Under the pieces are notes generated by a model, which saw only the letters and a list, made by a program, of their open reading frames with translations, was not told the origin of the DNA and ran no database searches. From positions 1,674,001 through 1,738,000 of the forward strand of contig JYIP02000005.1 of assembly GCA_001051155.2 (NCBI GenBank): a stretch of 64,000 bases of DNA, in the 5' to 3' direction. Shown here in pieces: positions 47,009 to 59,254 of the stretch (position 1 is the first letter of the stretch; every line of letters begins with the position of its first letter). Source of the DNA: Chrysoporthe austroafricana (Eukaryota > Ascomycota > Sordariomycetes > Diaporthales > Cryphonectriaceae). The position numbers were made by a program, and so were the translations under genes.

Positions 47009-49038
47009 GGCGGCGGCGGGTGTTGAGGGGTGGTGGTGCTGCTGCTGCTGACGGGAGGGGTGCCAATGCCGCGGATCAGGAAGCACTCAGCGCTGGTGTC
47101 CAGAGGAAGGGAGGCAGAGTGCAGTCGACGGTTTTCGAGGGCGCACGAGGGAGGAGGGTGGGGGTGCAGTCTTGCCACCTGTTCTCCGTGACAATCCCGG
47201 AGGACGTTCGTTGCGTTGCGTGACTAAGTGAAACTCTGGAATGTTCGTCAAATCTCCCCTCACGCGAGGAACTTGAAGAGCCCGAGATCCGACAGAAAGT
47301 AAATAAAAAAAAGGGGGCCCAAGGTCTGCCCGGCAACGACGACAGCGGCGTGGCGCGCTGAAACGATCGATCGTGTTACGCGGTCTGATCGGGGATCAGC
47401 TCTGGGGTGGTATTATTAAAGAGAGATAGGGAAAAAAAGGAAAGAGGGGGGAAAGAGGAAAAAAAGAGAGGTGCAGGTCAAATCGTGTCCATGCAAGCTA
47501 CGGCCGGACAGCAACGCGAGATGCAGCAAATTGGTCGTGAGACGAAGCGAATGTGGAGCATGGACGTGTTCGAAGCTGCAGCACCGCATGGGCAGTACCA
47601 GTAGTGGGTTTGGGCGAAGGCCTGCGAGAGCGCATGGAGGCCTAAAGTACATGCCTAGGTACTGCAGCATGAGGGGTGTTTGCCTGCAGGGGTCTCCTAC
47701 AGGGGTAGGGCCTGAGATCCGGAGCTCTGGGATTGGCCACCGCCAGCCCTGCAGCCCTCCCCACGGTGGGCCGCCCATGTCGTGTTTGAAGTCATTTCCC
47801 ACTGATGAAACCCCCCCCCTGGCCTCGTCACCTGAGACCAGTCAGTCACCCAAGAGGAACACAGGCCAGAGTCTAATTTATCGATTCGGCAGCGCCGTTT
47901 GGCGTTGAGTGCGCTGACCCAGCGGGCTCGTGGCGGCACCGGCGGGAGACATGGGCCCATGCATCCGTCTCCGCGCAGCGCCGCGCCCAGCTACCTGGTA
48001 CTGTCTGTACTGTACTGGCCGTGACTGGGTATGTAGAGGAGAGGCGCGTCCGATTTAGCATCAACCGCGCCCACCTGCGTTCTGGAAGGATGGCCAAGGT
48101 CCAAGGTCATCTCCCGCCGGAGAGGCCGGATCATCTCCTCGGTTGAGCCCGCAGAACGTCGTCACCTACCTCTTGGGAACCGACCTTCCCCAGCGGCTCG
48201 GCTGCGCGCGGCCCACGCTGTCGAGGAGGGGCTTGGGCTGCTATGCGCCCGCGGAGGTTCAACGTGCCCGATGCCCGCAGAGCATCGACTGAAAATCTGC
48301 CCACGGCCGTCGTGCCAGCTGCCTCGACGGGCAACACCGTGTTGGCAGTGGCTGCTGATCGCCAGCGGGGGGCCGGCCTTCTAGAACCCTTCTGGAATTA
48401 CGTTCCGTCGCCGGTAATTAAAGCCCCGGGAATCCGTTTCGATTACACGAGGCGGCCAATGAGCTCGGGTCTTCCCCTCAGCCTCGTGGGGAACCGCCCT
48501 TTCCACTGCGTCGATGACGGCACACTTGCCCAACGGCCCTCCTGTAGCACAAGGAAAAGCTGGTCAGTGTTCGCGACCCTTAGATTTCAGAGCCTCGGAG
48601 AACAGGGTCGGCGCGGCCTGGGCTTCAACGGCAAGATTTCAGGCAGGGGTGCGCCTGGATCAGAAACCAGACCATCGTTTCTGTCAACGGCTACGATAGC
48701 TCTAGATATGCCAGTGTCTTCCTATATACCACTGGATTGTCTGGTACACTGCTTCAGCCATGGGCTATGAGTGATATGTATATTTTCTTTGTGGTTCTCT
48801 CTTACGATGCCACGGCTGCAATATAATCTGTTTACTGCGGGAGCTAGCATGCTTCACAGCAGGAGCGAGGAATGTCTTGTGCTCAATATCGCTTCCATGA
48901 TCCGTCAGCCAAAGCAATGCTAATGCCCATCTTGGGGCGCCAAAAGCCATAATCCCAAGATCCTCTCGAGATTTCTGACGCCCAAAAACATCATTTACCA
49001 TCACAAATCAGACATGTAGCCACTGTCAGTCATGCTAC
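47009..49038. other. Intergenic between unknown-function gene and RecQ gene
   Basis: About 2 kb holding the upstream region of the 45176-47008 gene and the 3' UTR of RecQ. A purine-only tract (47428-47471) is listed separately. The 175-codon plus frame at 48243-48770 has no domain. Confidence 0.4.
47428..47471 (-). promoter_or_regulatory. CT-rich (polypyrimidine) promoter-type tract
   Basis: 44 bp of uninterrupted purines on the plus strand, hence pure C/T on the strand of the downstream gene, 420-463 bp upstream of its start at 47008. Such CT blocks commonly precede fungal transcription starts. Function inferred from position only. Confidence 0.45.
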
Positions 49039-52000
49039 TCAATAAGGCATGGGTGCAATGCCACTTCCGCCTCTCTTGTTCGCACCACTCCTCGCGGAGG
49101 CGGCACTGGTCCTGCGATTACCCCCTGCTGGCCCCGTCGAGCCCTTGCGCTTCGAAACACCGCTGTAAGACTTGCTACCGCTGCGGCCGCCGCCACGGCC
49201 GCCGCCTCCGCCCTTGCGATAGTAGTTTCTCTTAGCGCTACCCGAGCCTTTCTTCGAGTTACCGCGACCGCGATACGCCGGCTCCTTGATCTGGGACGTC
49301 GCCGCAAAGCGCTCCTCCCAGCCTTCCAACTGTGACTGGAGAGGATCGTCATGGCCTCTCGCACCAAAGTACTTGGACGGAACGCCTGGGTCGTCATAAC
49401 CATCATCATCGTCGTCGCCATCGTCGTCGTCGTCGTCCGAGAGGAGGTCGATGACATCTCCTGATGGCTGGGGCGGCCCGCGTCTGCTTGTAGACGGCCC
49501 GGCCGTGGCAGGTATCGTAGCCATGGAGTCGTCATTTGTTCCGTGGAAGCTGAGATACGTGTCGTGATATTTGTTGATCAAAGGGATGAAGCGGACGCCG
49601 TATTTGTCAACTTTGCCGGTATCGATTCCCGGTACTTGCCGCATCTTCTCAAGGCTGTCGGTCCAGCTGATCATCATCTGCCTCATCTGCGCTTCGGTGA
49701 AGAGTACCCGGCGAAGACCTCGGCTATTGCGAGTCTCTTCTTCGAGCAGCTTTGCTTCTTCCATGTAGTCGGGTATGAGTAATCCCTGCATGTCGTCGAT
49801 TGGTTCTGCGGCTGCAAACTTGGAGCTTGACGCAGCCACTCCATCGAGAGTTTGCTGTCTGGGTCGGCGTGGGGTAGGAGGGACAGGTGGATCAAAATAG
49901 TCGTCCTCGGTCTCATCATCCGCTACGACGAAGCCATCTTCCTCATAACCATTGATCTGACGCGCCCCCCACGGATCCAGATCATCGTCCTCGTCGCCTT
50001 CCGCGATAGCCTCGTCATCGAAGAAGCTCGCGACAGACTTGCCTTTCTTGGTTCTGCTGGCCCCTCCACGGACTGGTGACGAGATGCACGTCGATGCTGG
50101 CCTAGTATCCTCCGTTACGGATCTCTTCCTGACCCTCTTGTTAGTCGTTTTGGTGGCGACTTTCTTATCGCCGCCTTGTCGAACGACCATTTTTAGCTGA
50201 CGACCGCCGCTCAGGAAACTAGCAGCTTCAGATCCGAGCTGCAAAAATTATCAGCGAAAGATAGTGAACACTGATCATGGGGGCACTCACAATGAAGTAT
50301 TGTATGGCAATCCCGCCGCCACCAACTTTGTTCTCTTCACCCAAGGCATGCTGCATAGCCAGATTGGTGATGATTTGATTAATCTCATACCTTGTCAGAT
50401 TCTTGGCAATGCCATGGAAGGGCTGTGGCTCTTCGTGCCTATCTGGCTTCTTCTTTCCCGATAGGATATCGGTGCATTGGACCATGGTCAAACGAGTGTA
50501 ATGCATGACGGCCTGCAAGACAGCTTGAGCGTATTCGGTCCGGTCTTCGACCTCGAAGTGGCCCCCGTTCTTGCAATTGTCGCAGGTCGCACCACACTGC
50601 TCCTTGGAGAAGGTCTCACCAAAGTAATGAAGAAGCTGGCTTCGGCGACAGTCGCGCTTGTTCTCGCAGAACATGACGACTCGGTTGAGCATTTCCTTCT
50701 GCCGCTCTTTCTGTGCGCGGCTGCCATCTGATTCGTCGATGAATTTCTTCAGCTGGTGAATGTCTCCGTGACTAAAGAAGAGATAGCAGTCTGAAGGCAG
50801 GCCATCTCGACCAGCGCGACCAGTCTCCTGATAATACCCCTCCAGGCTCTTGGGCAGATATTGATGTATGACGAAACGCACGTCAGGTTTGTCAATACCC
50901 ATGCCGAAAGCAATAGTGGCAACAACCACCTTGGTCTGTCCGCTTTGCCACTGGCGTTGCACCCTGGCCTTGTCTTCTGGCGGCATTGCTGCGTGATAGT
51001 GCGCCGCATCGATACCGGAATCTCGAAGTTTCTGTGCGATCTGCTCGGTCTGCTTCCGAGAAAGCGTATAAACAATGCCAGTCATGCCCCTGTACTGATC
51101 GTTGATGAGCTTAGCGACTCGTTCCACGGGCTGCTTTTCCTTCGGTCGGACTTCGTAGTAGAGATTCGGGCGGTTGAAGCTTTGCGAGAAGACCTTGCAC
51201 TGGTCCATATTCAGGTTGTGTTTGATATCGACGATGACATTGTTAGTTGCCGTGGCAGTAAGAGCTATTACTGGGACCCCGGGAAACTGCTGGCGGATCT
51301 GGCCGAGCTCCTTGTAGTCAGGTCTGAAGTCGTGGCCCCATTGGCTGACACAATGTGCTTCGTCAATGACCAGGCGAGAGAACTTCTTATTCCTGTGCAG
51401 AGTCCGGAGCCCATCTAGGAAGGCCGTGCTCTTGTTGATCATCTCGGGCGTGACATACAGAAGTTGGACGTGATGCTCAGGATTCCTCAGCTTGAAGCTC
51501 TGGAGGATATCCTGCTTCTCGTGCCGGTCCATGTCGCCATTGAAGGATTTGGCAATGATCCCTCGGGCTGTGAGGTGGTCAACCTGATCTTGCATTAGAC
51601 TGAGCAAAGGCGTAACCACGATGGTGACACCACGAGTCATTCCGCTATTGACGACCGCAGGCAGCTGGTAGCATAATGATTTGCCACCGCCAGTTGGCAT
51701 GAGAACGAAAGCGTCCTGGCCAGCCAACGTCGCGTTGATAGCCTCGAGTTGATTGGTTCTGAAGCCTTCCAGCCGGAATCTGTCCTTGAACGCCCTGAGC
51801 ACATCCTTTGACCATGGGTGCTGCATCAGGTCTGGAGGAATTCTGAGCTTCGGTACTGGTTTCACGAGTTTCTTGGCTGAAACCTTCGGTCTGGCTGAGG
51901 GAACTGTATTACCAGACGCTTCTGAGAGTACTGGTCTTGTCCGGCGATTGTTGTGAGACAAATGTTGCTGCCCGAAGTCCTCGGCCTCTTCAGCCATTGC

Positions 52001-54544
52001 CACCATGGCTGCCAAATCCTCCTCGCCATCGCCAAAGTCACTGGAATTATCCTGACGACGCGCTTTCGACTTGATGGGGCTTCCAGTCTTTGCAGATGCA
52101 ATATTTCTTGGAGCAGGCGGCATGCAGGATGTAGGCTGAAATACATCCGATTGGACCCAGACATCGTCGTCATCATCATCGAGCAGATCCTCAATTTCGC
52201 GACTCTGACCAGGTGCTCGCAATGAAGGCCTCGCAACACTCCTGGGCTCTGTAGTTCTTGTAGTTCTCGAGGTCATCGACGGTTGCACCTCTACACCATA
52301 AAAGGATGGCGTAGGATGCCTGGGAGGATCTCGTGGCTGCTCGAAACTCACCACACGTGATGGTGGTCTTGACGCTCTCTGAGATTGTTCGAAGCTTTGC
52401 GAAACATATTCGGGTATGAAGTTGATCTTTCCCGACATTGATGGGGCGAGGTTTGAAGCTATTGGCTGAGCGACTGTAGTATCCGGCTTGTGTTGCTCGG
52501 GAAGTTGTGCTGGCGGGTCTGGAAGATCATTGAACAGCTCAGCCTTGACACCGGCGGCCACGAGCGCCTGTTTCAACAAGCCCTCGCTCTCAGCGATCTC
52601 TTGGTTCAATTCTTCAAGATGAGCCTCAGCCTCCTCGATGTCCTCGTCAGCGTCGTAGGCCGTTGTGATCTGAGCCACAAGCTCTTCGCGCTTCGCATCG
52701 AGTCGAGTGTAAGCTCCATGAGCAGCCTTAGCTTGTATGATGGCTTGCTTGCGCTGCAACAAGGGTTGCTTCTCTCGTTTTACCTGAGCCTTGCGTTCTG
52801 GCGGCCAGGACTCACGCAGTGATCTTGCGTAGTCGATTGAGTTCTGGGAGATCTTCTCGAGATTGACTTTCTTGAGAAAATCCAACACGTGCGGTTGCTG
52901 CTTAAACAAGTCCATGATGAGAGTCTCTCTTTCAGACTCTGGGCTCTGACTTCTTCCTTCTGGCTTGTCGGCTTGCTGCCTCGGCTGCTCGTTGTCGTCT
53001 ACATCCATTGTGTGAACGTCATCGTGACTCTTCGGGCTACTCTTATGCTGGGAACGCTCTGTCTCGGCCAAAGCCGGCCGCCTCTTAGACGGCGTCTCAG
53101 TTGCAGATCTCGTGGGATCCTCCTCTAATATTTCAGACCGGTTGCGCTTCCTCTGTGATCCGAATAGGCTTGCAGTAGCAGCGGTGACGAAGGAAATGTC
53201 TGATGCTTTGCGAGAAGGCGGCGTCTCGAAGTCTCCAAATTCGTCATCAGAGTCTATGATCACATCTGAGCGCTTGAACTTGCAGGTTGGTCTAGGACTC
53301 GCGCTCTGTGTTTCAGACATGCCCCCATCCGACATGAAATCCCCCTCTTTCGCCGTGGGACTCGGCGAGCGTTGCTGCGGAGGTGACTTCACCGGACTCG
53401 ACGCCCTAGATCGTTTTGTCGACTGTGGAGGCGGCGGCGTGCGGCCCTTTGCCTTCCCAAGAGGCGAATCCAGCTTCAATGCGGCCTGAGCGCTACTTCG
53501 ACATGGCGTCAGGCCGGGAGCAGCGGTCTGGCGAATCGTCGTCTCGGTGGTGCTGACTGTCTGCATGAATATCCGCTGGGTAAGCACCGTCGTGTCCGAC
53601 GCAGACACGTGCAGCTTGGGAGAGCTCTTGTGGGCCGGAGACGACGGGGCATTGCGGCGCCTCAACATAGCCGGGGTCATCAGGTCGTCGGGTACGAGGT
53701 CTGCGATATTGGGGAAGTCTTCGTCGTCTTCCTCCTTGACCCACTGCTTGGATTGCGACGTCGACACTGATTTCGGTGCGGGTGAAGATTCACACATCTC
53801 GCTGCTTTTCCTTTTCTTGCCGCGCGAGGGAGGAGGCTCAGGTCTCCATGCATGCTCTTCTGTCCACAGCAGTTGGTGGTTCCCAAAGCCATGTTCTGTC
53901 GAGGCGGCGGCATCAGGGCCCAAATTTCCTACCCCCGTAAGGTCGTGCAGGTCCACGTCCAGGTCCTCAGGTATCTCCGGCGTTGGTTCTCGTCGTGCTG
54001 GCCCCTCAGGCCTCGTGATCCACGATGGCGTCCTGCTCCTGCCTGGTCTGTATAGAGGCGATGCGCCCTTGCTGGCAGGATCATTCTGGCTGAGTGACGC
54101 GCTATATGCCTGCTGCAGCTTGCCGATTCCCGTAGTGGGCGGTGTAGGGAGCTGCTCCTGCTTCGAAATGAGCGAGGGCTTCCTCGTAGGCTTTGTCGTC
54201 AACCTCGCCATCCCTGCAGCCCCCCCACCCGAGCTGCCTCCCGCTTGATCCTCCTCTTCCTCAGCAGCCGGCTCGTCATCAGCTGCAAGATCGACGTCCT
54301 CGATCACACCGTGTGAACTTCTGCTTGCTGATGTCGAAGGAAACGGTGGAGGGAACGCGCTCGGCCGCAACGCGTCGGACCTCGTGTCCAGCCGTCCCGA
54401 TGCAGGCTGCGAAGAAAGCGACGTGAAGCTCCTCGGCGTATCGAAAGCGTCGTGGATGGCAGGCAACTCGGGGCCGACCGGTCGGGCTAGCTGGGCATTG
54501 GACAAGAACCAGGCAAGGTGGCTTGCGAGATTGTTCCGCGTCAT
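49039..54544 (-). CDS. SGS1/qde-3: RecQ family DNA helicase (BLM/Sgs1/QDE-3 type)
   Basis: 3'-5' DNA helicase for recombination intermediates and stalled forks; the Neurospora orthologue QDE-3 also acts in quelling. Model complement(join(49039..50238, 50292... read as 50291..54544)) with a 52-bp intron (50239-50290), 1817 aa, phase 0. N-terminus MTRNNLASHLAWFLSNAQ and about 850 mostly disordered residues. The helicase core starts near residue 910 (HPWSKDVLRAFKDRF): FRTNQLEAINATL, Walker A MPTGGGKSLCYQLPA (about 948), DEAH box in VIDEAHCVSQWGHDFRPDY (about 1058), ALTATAT, GIVYTLSRKQTE, IAFGMGIDKPDVRFVIH, and the arginine-finger motif YYQETGRAGRDG. RQC zinc-binding cysteines follow (MFCENKRDCRRSQLLHYFG, CGATCDNC), then a winged helix crossed by the intron. 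An HRDC-like domain lies at about 1570-1650. The tail is acidic, then Gly/Arg/Lys-rich. Confidence 0.95.
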
Positions 54545-55325
54545 ATGGAGGACGGATCAGACGATCCAGGGCATCGTTGCTGTTGCTGTTGTTGATGTCA
54601 CTGGTCGTTGAGGGGAAATTGCTTCAATCGAGTGAGTCGTCGACGTCGCAGAATGCATTCCATCCAAGTCGAGGCTCAGCACAAGCAGGCAGACGTATTA
54701 TTCCCCGATGTTTTGCCCTCGGGTCGTGGAGGATAGGTGCGACCCACGCGGGTGTGGAGCGCGTCGCGTTAACGGCCAACGTAGCGGGCGCGTTACTAAG
54801 CAGCCTCCATGGAGCGAAGTCCCGTGATGACCTCGAACATCAAGACAGGCCTGAGAGTCAAACTATTCCATGCGCTCGATTCTCGTTTTTTTTTTTTATG
54901 GTGGATAATCAATTACTAAGTATGAATCTGAGTAGAACTCACTGCTGCGCCAACGCTCAATGCCCTCGTCACTACATGTCCCCTCTGGCCCGAGACGCCA
55001 ATACGGTATACATGCTGTTGACGCCATCCCTTAACAGATGGGCATCTCTGCTCGCTATACATCCCCATGAGAAAAAAAAAACTCACTGATGAATTCATGC
55101 CCCATGTTCGGCCAGCCAAATGCCAGGTATCAAAACGCCGCAATCCTCTCCATTTTCTCTACAGCATGTCTGAACTTTCGTCGTCGTCCTACCGGAGTAG
55201 AACGGTATTATATGCGGATGAGAAGAAATCGTAAACTTTTGATGTCTCATTACCCCTCGTGCAACAGACGAAGTGTTGTTCTGCGTATATATGTTGAGAA
55301 TCGGTGGGGATCTGTACTGAGCGTT
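54545..55325. promoter_or_regulatory. Spacer between RecQ start and upstream kinase stop
   Basis: 781 bp between two co-oriented minus-strand genes: RecQ promoter/leader plus the kinase 3' UTR. It contains an 8-11 bp T run near 54887 and an A run near 55072. No gene seen. Confidence 0.45.
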
Positions 55326-58300
55326 TCACTCCTCGGTCATCGTATGCAACGCTCTCGTGTCCACCGTCGAGGAAGCATGCTTAAGAGTCGGAACGCTCCT
55401 GTTCCGCGTCATTGCGCTGTTGCCAAAATGCACCATGGTCGGTGGTGCAGAAGATGGAGGAACAATTGGTGACGGGCAAGCAGGCGAGCTCTTCCGGCTG
55501 GCCCTCATGGCTAAAACGCGGCAGGCCTCAAGTCTCTTGGCCTCGAAGTTCTGCGAACGCAGTCGCTCACGTTCGATGTTCTCCTGCCGCTCAGAAGCAT
55601 CGAAGTTGGCCTCTTGCAGCCGCAGGTCGCGCTCCGCCAACCTGCGGGCACGCCCTTCCGCCTTACGACACGACGCATCCAAGCGGTTGGCGATCGCCGC
55701 AGAAACAAGCTCCGCGGGCGAGGTGGCGTCTCTCGGTCTTGAAGAACCGCCCCAGCTGCAGCGAAACACAAGCTTGGCTTTAGACTGGTCTTCTCCGTCT
55801 CCAGCTCTCCAAAATACAACCATATCACGGTCATGAAGTCGAATCCAGTTCCGAGATGGCCCGTGTGGAGTCTTCGGTTCGTGGGATGGGAGTATCGTGT
55901 TGTTGATCTGCATACCATGAGTTGCCTTCGTGGATATGTAGAAGTAAAAGTTGTCGCCGGCAGCGTTCCATGGCTGGAGGTTCCTCGACCCATAGCTGTC
56001 CTTCCACAGCATGATCTTGAAAGCGTATTTCGGTACCTTGGACTCCGTTTTCGGCGTGTGGATATGGGTGTTGTCCTCTGCCCTGCCCCATGAGACCATG
56101 GTAGAGTCTATGAGGATTGAAATCCCAGACACGACGGACTCCTCTGCTGACTCGAGCGTCGCCACGACCCGGTTGAGAGGTGGGTCTGCGTGTGCCAGGG
56201 CGAAGGTACTGTGGTCTGGGGGTAAATGATCAGGCAGGTCCTCAGCTCCGGATGCGTCACTCCTTCGATCTGACGCTCTTGAACTAGAGTCCGAAACACT
56301 GTTGGCAGATCCAGGTGATGGTATCTGGGATGACGATACTGCTGGTGGGAAGTGCTGCATTGCTAAGTCCCACAATGGGGACTTTCCTGGTGCGAAATCT
56401 TCACCTCTGCCTTTTGCTGCTGTTTCGAACGCGTCATGTTGAAGCTGAGTCATTTCCGGATAATGCAGATGCCAGCTCCTCCTGTCATGGGCGTCCCAAT
56501 ACACAGACTTGTTCACCGGCTTGTCGATCTGTCGGTTGGAATTGATCCGTGACAAAGGCGGGACTTGAGAGTAGAGGCTCTGCTCTACCTCCTCATCACA
56601 GCTTATCATATCGGAAACACTCTCTGATCTGAGTCTCTTGGCGGCTGGCCTGGCTTTCGGGGTACTATCAAACTCGTCGCTCGTGTCGTGAGACGGTTTT
56701 CGCTTGCTCGTGTTAAAGCTGCTGAGGTTTCCATGCGAAGGTGCGAGTGACTTCATGTTCAGATGCTCCAGCTGCGACTCAGCGCCTCCGAGATCTTGCG
56801 ATTCGGCATCCAACGTCATGTTGTTCAATTCGGTGATAGACCGGGTTGCGGAACGTTGACTCTGAGTAAGCGCAAATGGTACTGCGCCACGTGGGTTCTG
56901 CTGCGATCTAATTGGCTGACGGGGTGTCGAGGCATCCGATCCGAAGCTGTCTTTGATTTCAGAGTGAAAGATCTGGGTTGCGTGCAGGTTGCCCGCTGGA
57001 ACGGGGACATTCAGACGGACTGATGTGATCTCTTCAGAGCTACCATCATCAGACACCTCTCCAAACAGCCTTTGAGGTTGTTGTGGCATCTGACCGAATG
57101 TGTAGTTCTCCTTCTGGGACTCGTAGCCGCCGAAATCGGTGACCTGGATGTTGTCGTCGCCAAATTGCTCCAGGTCCAAATCCTCAGCTACATCAGTGTC
57201 CTCCTCCTCCTCGGCAATTCCATTCTCAAGAGCAAGTTTGTCTTGGAGGCTCAGCTGTGACGCCTCTTTCTCGAGCTCCTCGTCGATTTGCTCATCTTGT
57301 GACCTACCAACAGGAGGCTTTTCCTGTGAGAATCTTGTGCCCTCAAGCCATGGGTGGTTCCGGAGGTCCGCTATCGTCGCACGCTGCTGTGGCCGTCTCT
57401 GGAGCATTCGCAGCAAGAAGTCGATGCCATCTGACGAGGTGTTCGTTTGCCTTAGAGGCTGCGTGTTCAGTCTCTTAGTCATGATTTGGTGGAGGAGTTC
57501 GGTGTAGCTGATCCCGTTCTTCGCGGGGAACGGAGGCTGACCAGTGAGCGCAAAGAAGAGGACGCCGCCCAAAGACCAAATGTCAATAGCATGGTCATAT
57601 CTTTGACCGACCGGCCTTCGTCGTGCCCGATTCCTGTGAAGTCTGTGACTGTACTCGTCATACTCTGCAAATTCGTTGTAGACTTCGGGGGCGCAGTACA
57701 GCAGAGTACCGCAGAAGGTCTTGAGAAACGTTTGTTCGGTATCCACCATCTTAGACAGACCAAAGTCTGTGAGCTTGACGGTAAATGGGTCCAACGAGTG
57801 CACAAGGATGTTGTCCGGCTTGACGTCACGATGGGTGATGTTGTTGGCATGCAAGTACCCCAACGCGCTGAGCAGCTGGCTCGCCATGTCCTGGACGACT
57901 ACTTCCCTCAGAGGGTCGTTGTCGCTAACGAGGCTGCCGAGATCACCAAAGGGAACGTACTCCATGATAATGATTAAGAGCCGGTTGTCCCAATCTATAT
58001 GGTCCACATATTCAACAATATTGGGCTGGTCTCTGTCAGCGATTGAAGGACGCTGGAAGGGAGGATTGTCAGACTTACATGCTTCGCTCTCTGCATGATC
58101 TTCATCTCGTTTTCCACCTTCTGATCAAGCACCCCATTCTTCATGAATTTTCTCTTGTCGAGCTCTTTGGCGGCGTATGGTCTGCCATCGAATTTTGCGG
58201 TCACCTTGTAAACCGTCGCGAAAGCTCCTTTGCCTATCCGGCCGACTCGATTGTATTTGCCAGACCCATCCCACTCCCTGGGTAGTATTTCCATGGCCTC

Positions 58301-59254
58301 TTGTGTCGGACTGTCGGGTCGGCGCCCGCTATGTGGAGTCCGTCTTGTTGTCTCATTTGTGGGAAACAGATCGACCTGGTAGTCATTAGTCCGATGTTCG
58401 CCTCAAGACGGACCGACCATGTTGGCTCACTCACATGTCCCGAGGGCCCAGGCGTAATCGTCTTGCCCGCATCTCCAGCCCCATATTCTGCCCGAAGTCG
58501 TTGAAGGCGTTTCATGTAGCAGGTCAGGTTCTTCCTATACGCCGCTTCGTAATCACCTTCCCGTCGTGGGACCTGGACCAGGAAGTGGAGGTCGTCCTCG
58601 CGTTCCGCCATGAGTATCAGGACCTCGGAGCCCGGGTTGAGAGTCCTCCGTTTGGAGCGGCCCTGCTGGTCCGTCTTTGGACCTTTCCCCTTCGCCCTCA
58701 GCATCGTCCCGTCAACGACCGTGCCATTCATGGACGAGTCCTCCAGCATGAGCACACCATACTCGTTGAAGTAGATCCGAAAGTGTATATTGCTCAGTCT
58801 TCGAAGAGGGTCGTTGGCAAAGTGGACGTCGCATTTCGAGGGGTTCCTGCCGAAGGCAAAGCCTTGTAGAGGGTCCTTGACCTGGGCGGAGAGGCGAAGG
58901 ACAAGAACGTGTGGGCCGACAAAGCGTGGCATACGGGTCAAGCCCTCTGGCGCCTGCAAGTCTGGGTGCGCAGCATCCTCCGCTTCGACCATGTGCAGAG
59001 ACGTATGGAGAGCCCTCTCGCGCAGCTCGGCGCGAGCGCCTTCGGACAACGGTAGGAGGAGGCATACGATGTCGGCGATATCGTCGTCTGAGAAGCCGGA
59101 GTTCTGCTTGCCTAGGCGACGTGGGTCGATAACACTCTGAGTAGCTGAGATGCAGGCTTTAGTCAGTCTCCAGGCTCCTTGGCGCACTGACAGCAAAAGA
59201 AGGGACAGTATGCGCACCCGGCTGGGTCGGCTGGGTCTCCAATGGGGAAGCCAT
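55326..59254 (-). CDS. FHA-kinase-FHA checkpoint kinase, Rad53/CHK2 class
   Basis: Model complement(join(55326..58025, 58079..58375, 58435..59144, 59218..59254)), 1247 aa; junctions phased. The short first exon (MASPLETQPTQP) was chosen because its GTGCGC donor pairs with a CTGACT-branch/CTCAG acceptor and joins in frame to ATQSVIDPRRLGKQNSG. FHA domain 1, about residues 90-190: FAFGRNPSKCDVHFAND, SNIHFRIYFNEYG, LEDSSMNGTVVDG. Kinase about 285-560: GRIGKGAFATVYKV (P-loop), AAKELDK (Lys), THRDVKPDN (HRD), LTDFGLSKM (DFG), GTLLYCAPEV (APE). A central Ser/Gln-rich region contains several SQ/TQ pairs. A second, degenerate FHA-like domain lies at about 980-1100 (DSTMVSWGRAEDNTHIH). The tail (about 1120-1200) is basic and helical. 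This architecture matches yeast Rad53; a Dun1/Mek1-like or filamentous-specific paralogue is the alternative. Confidence 0.91.
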
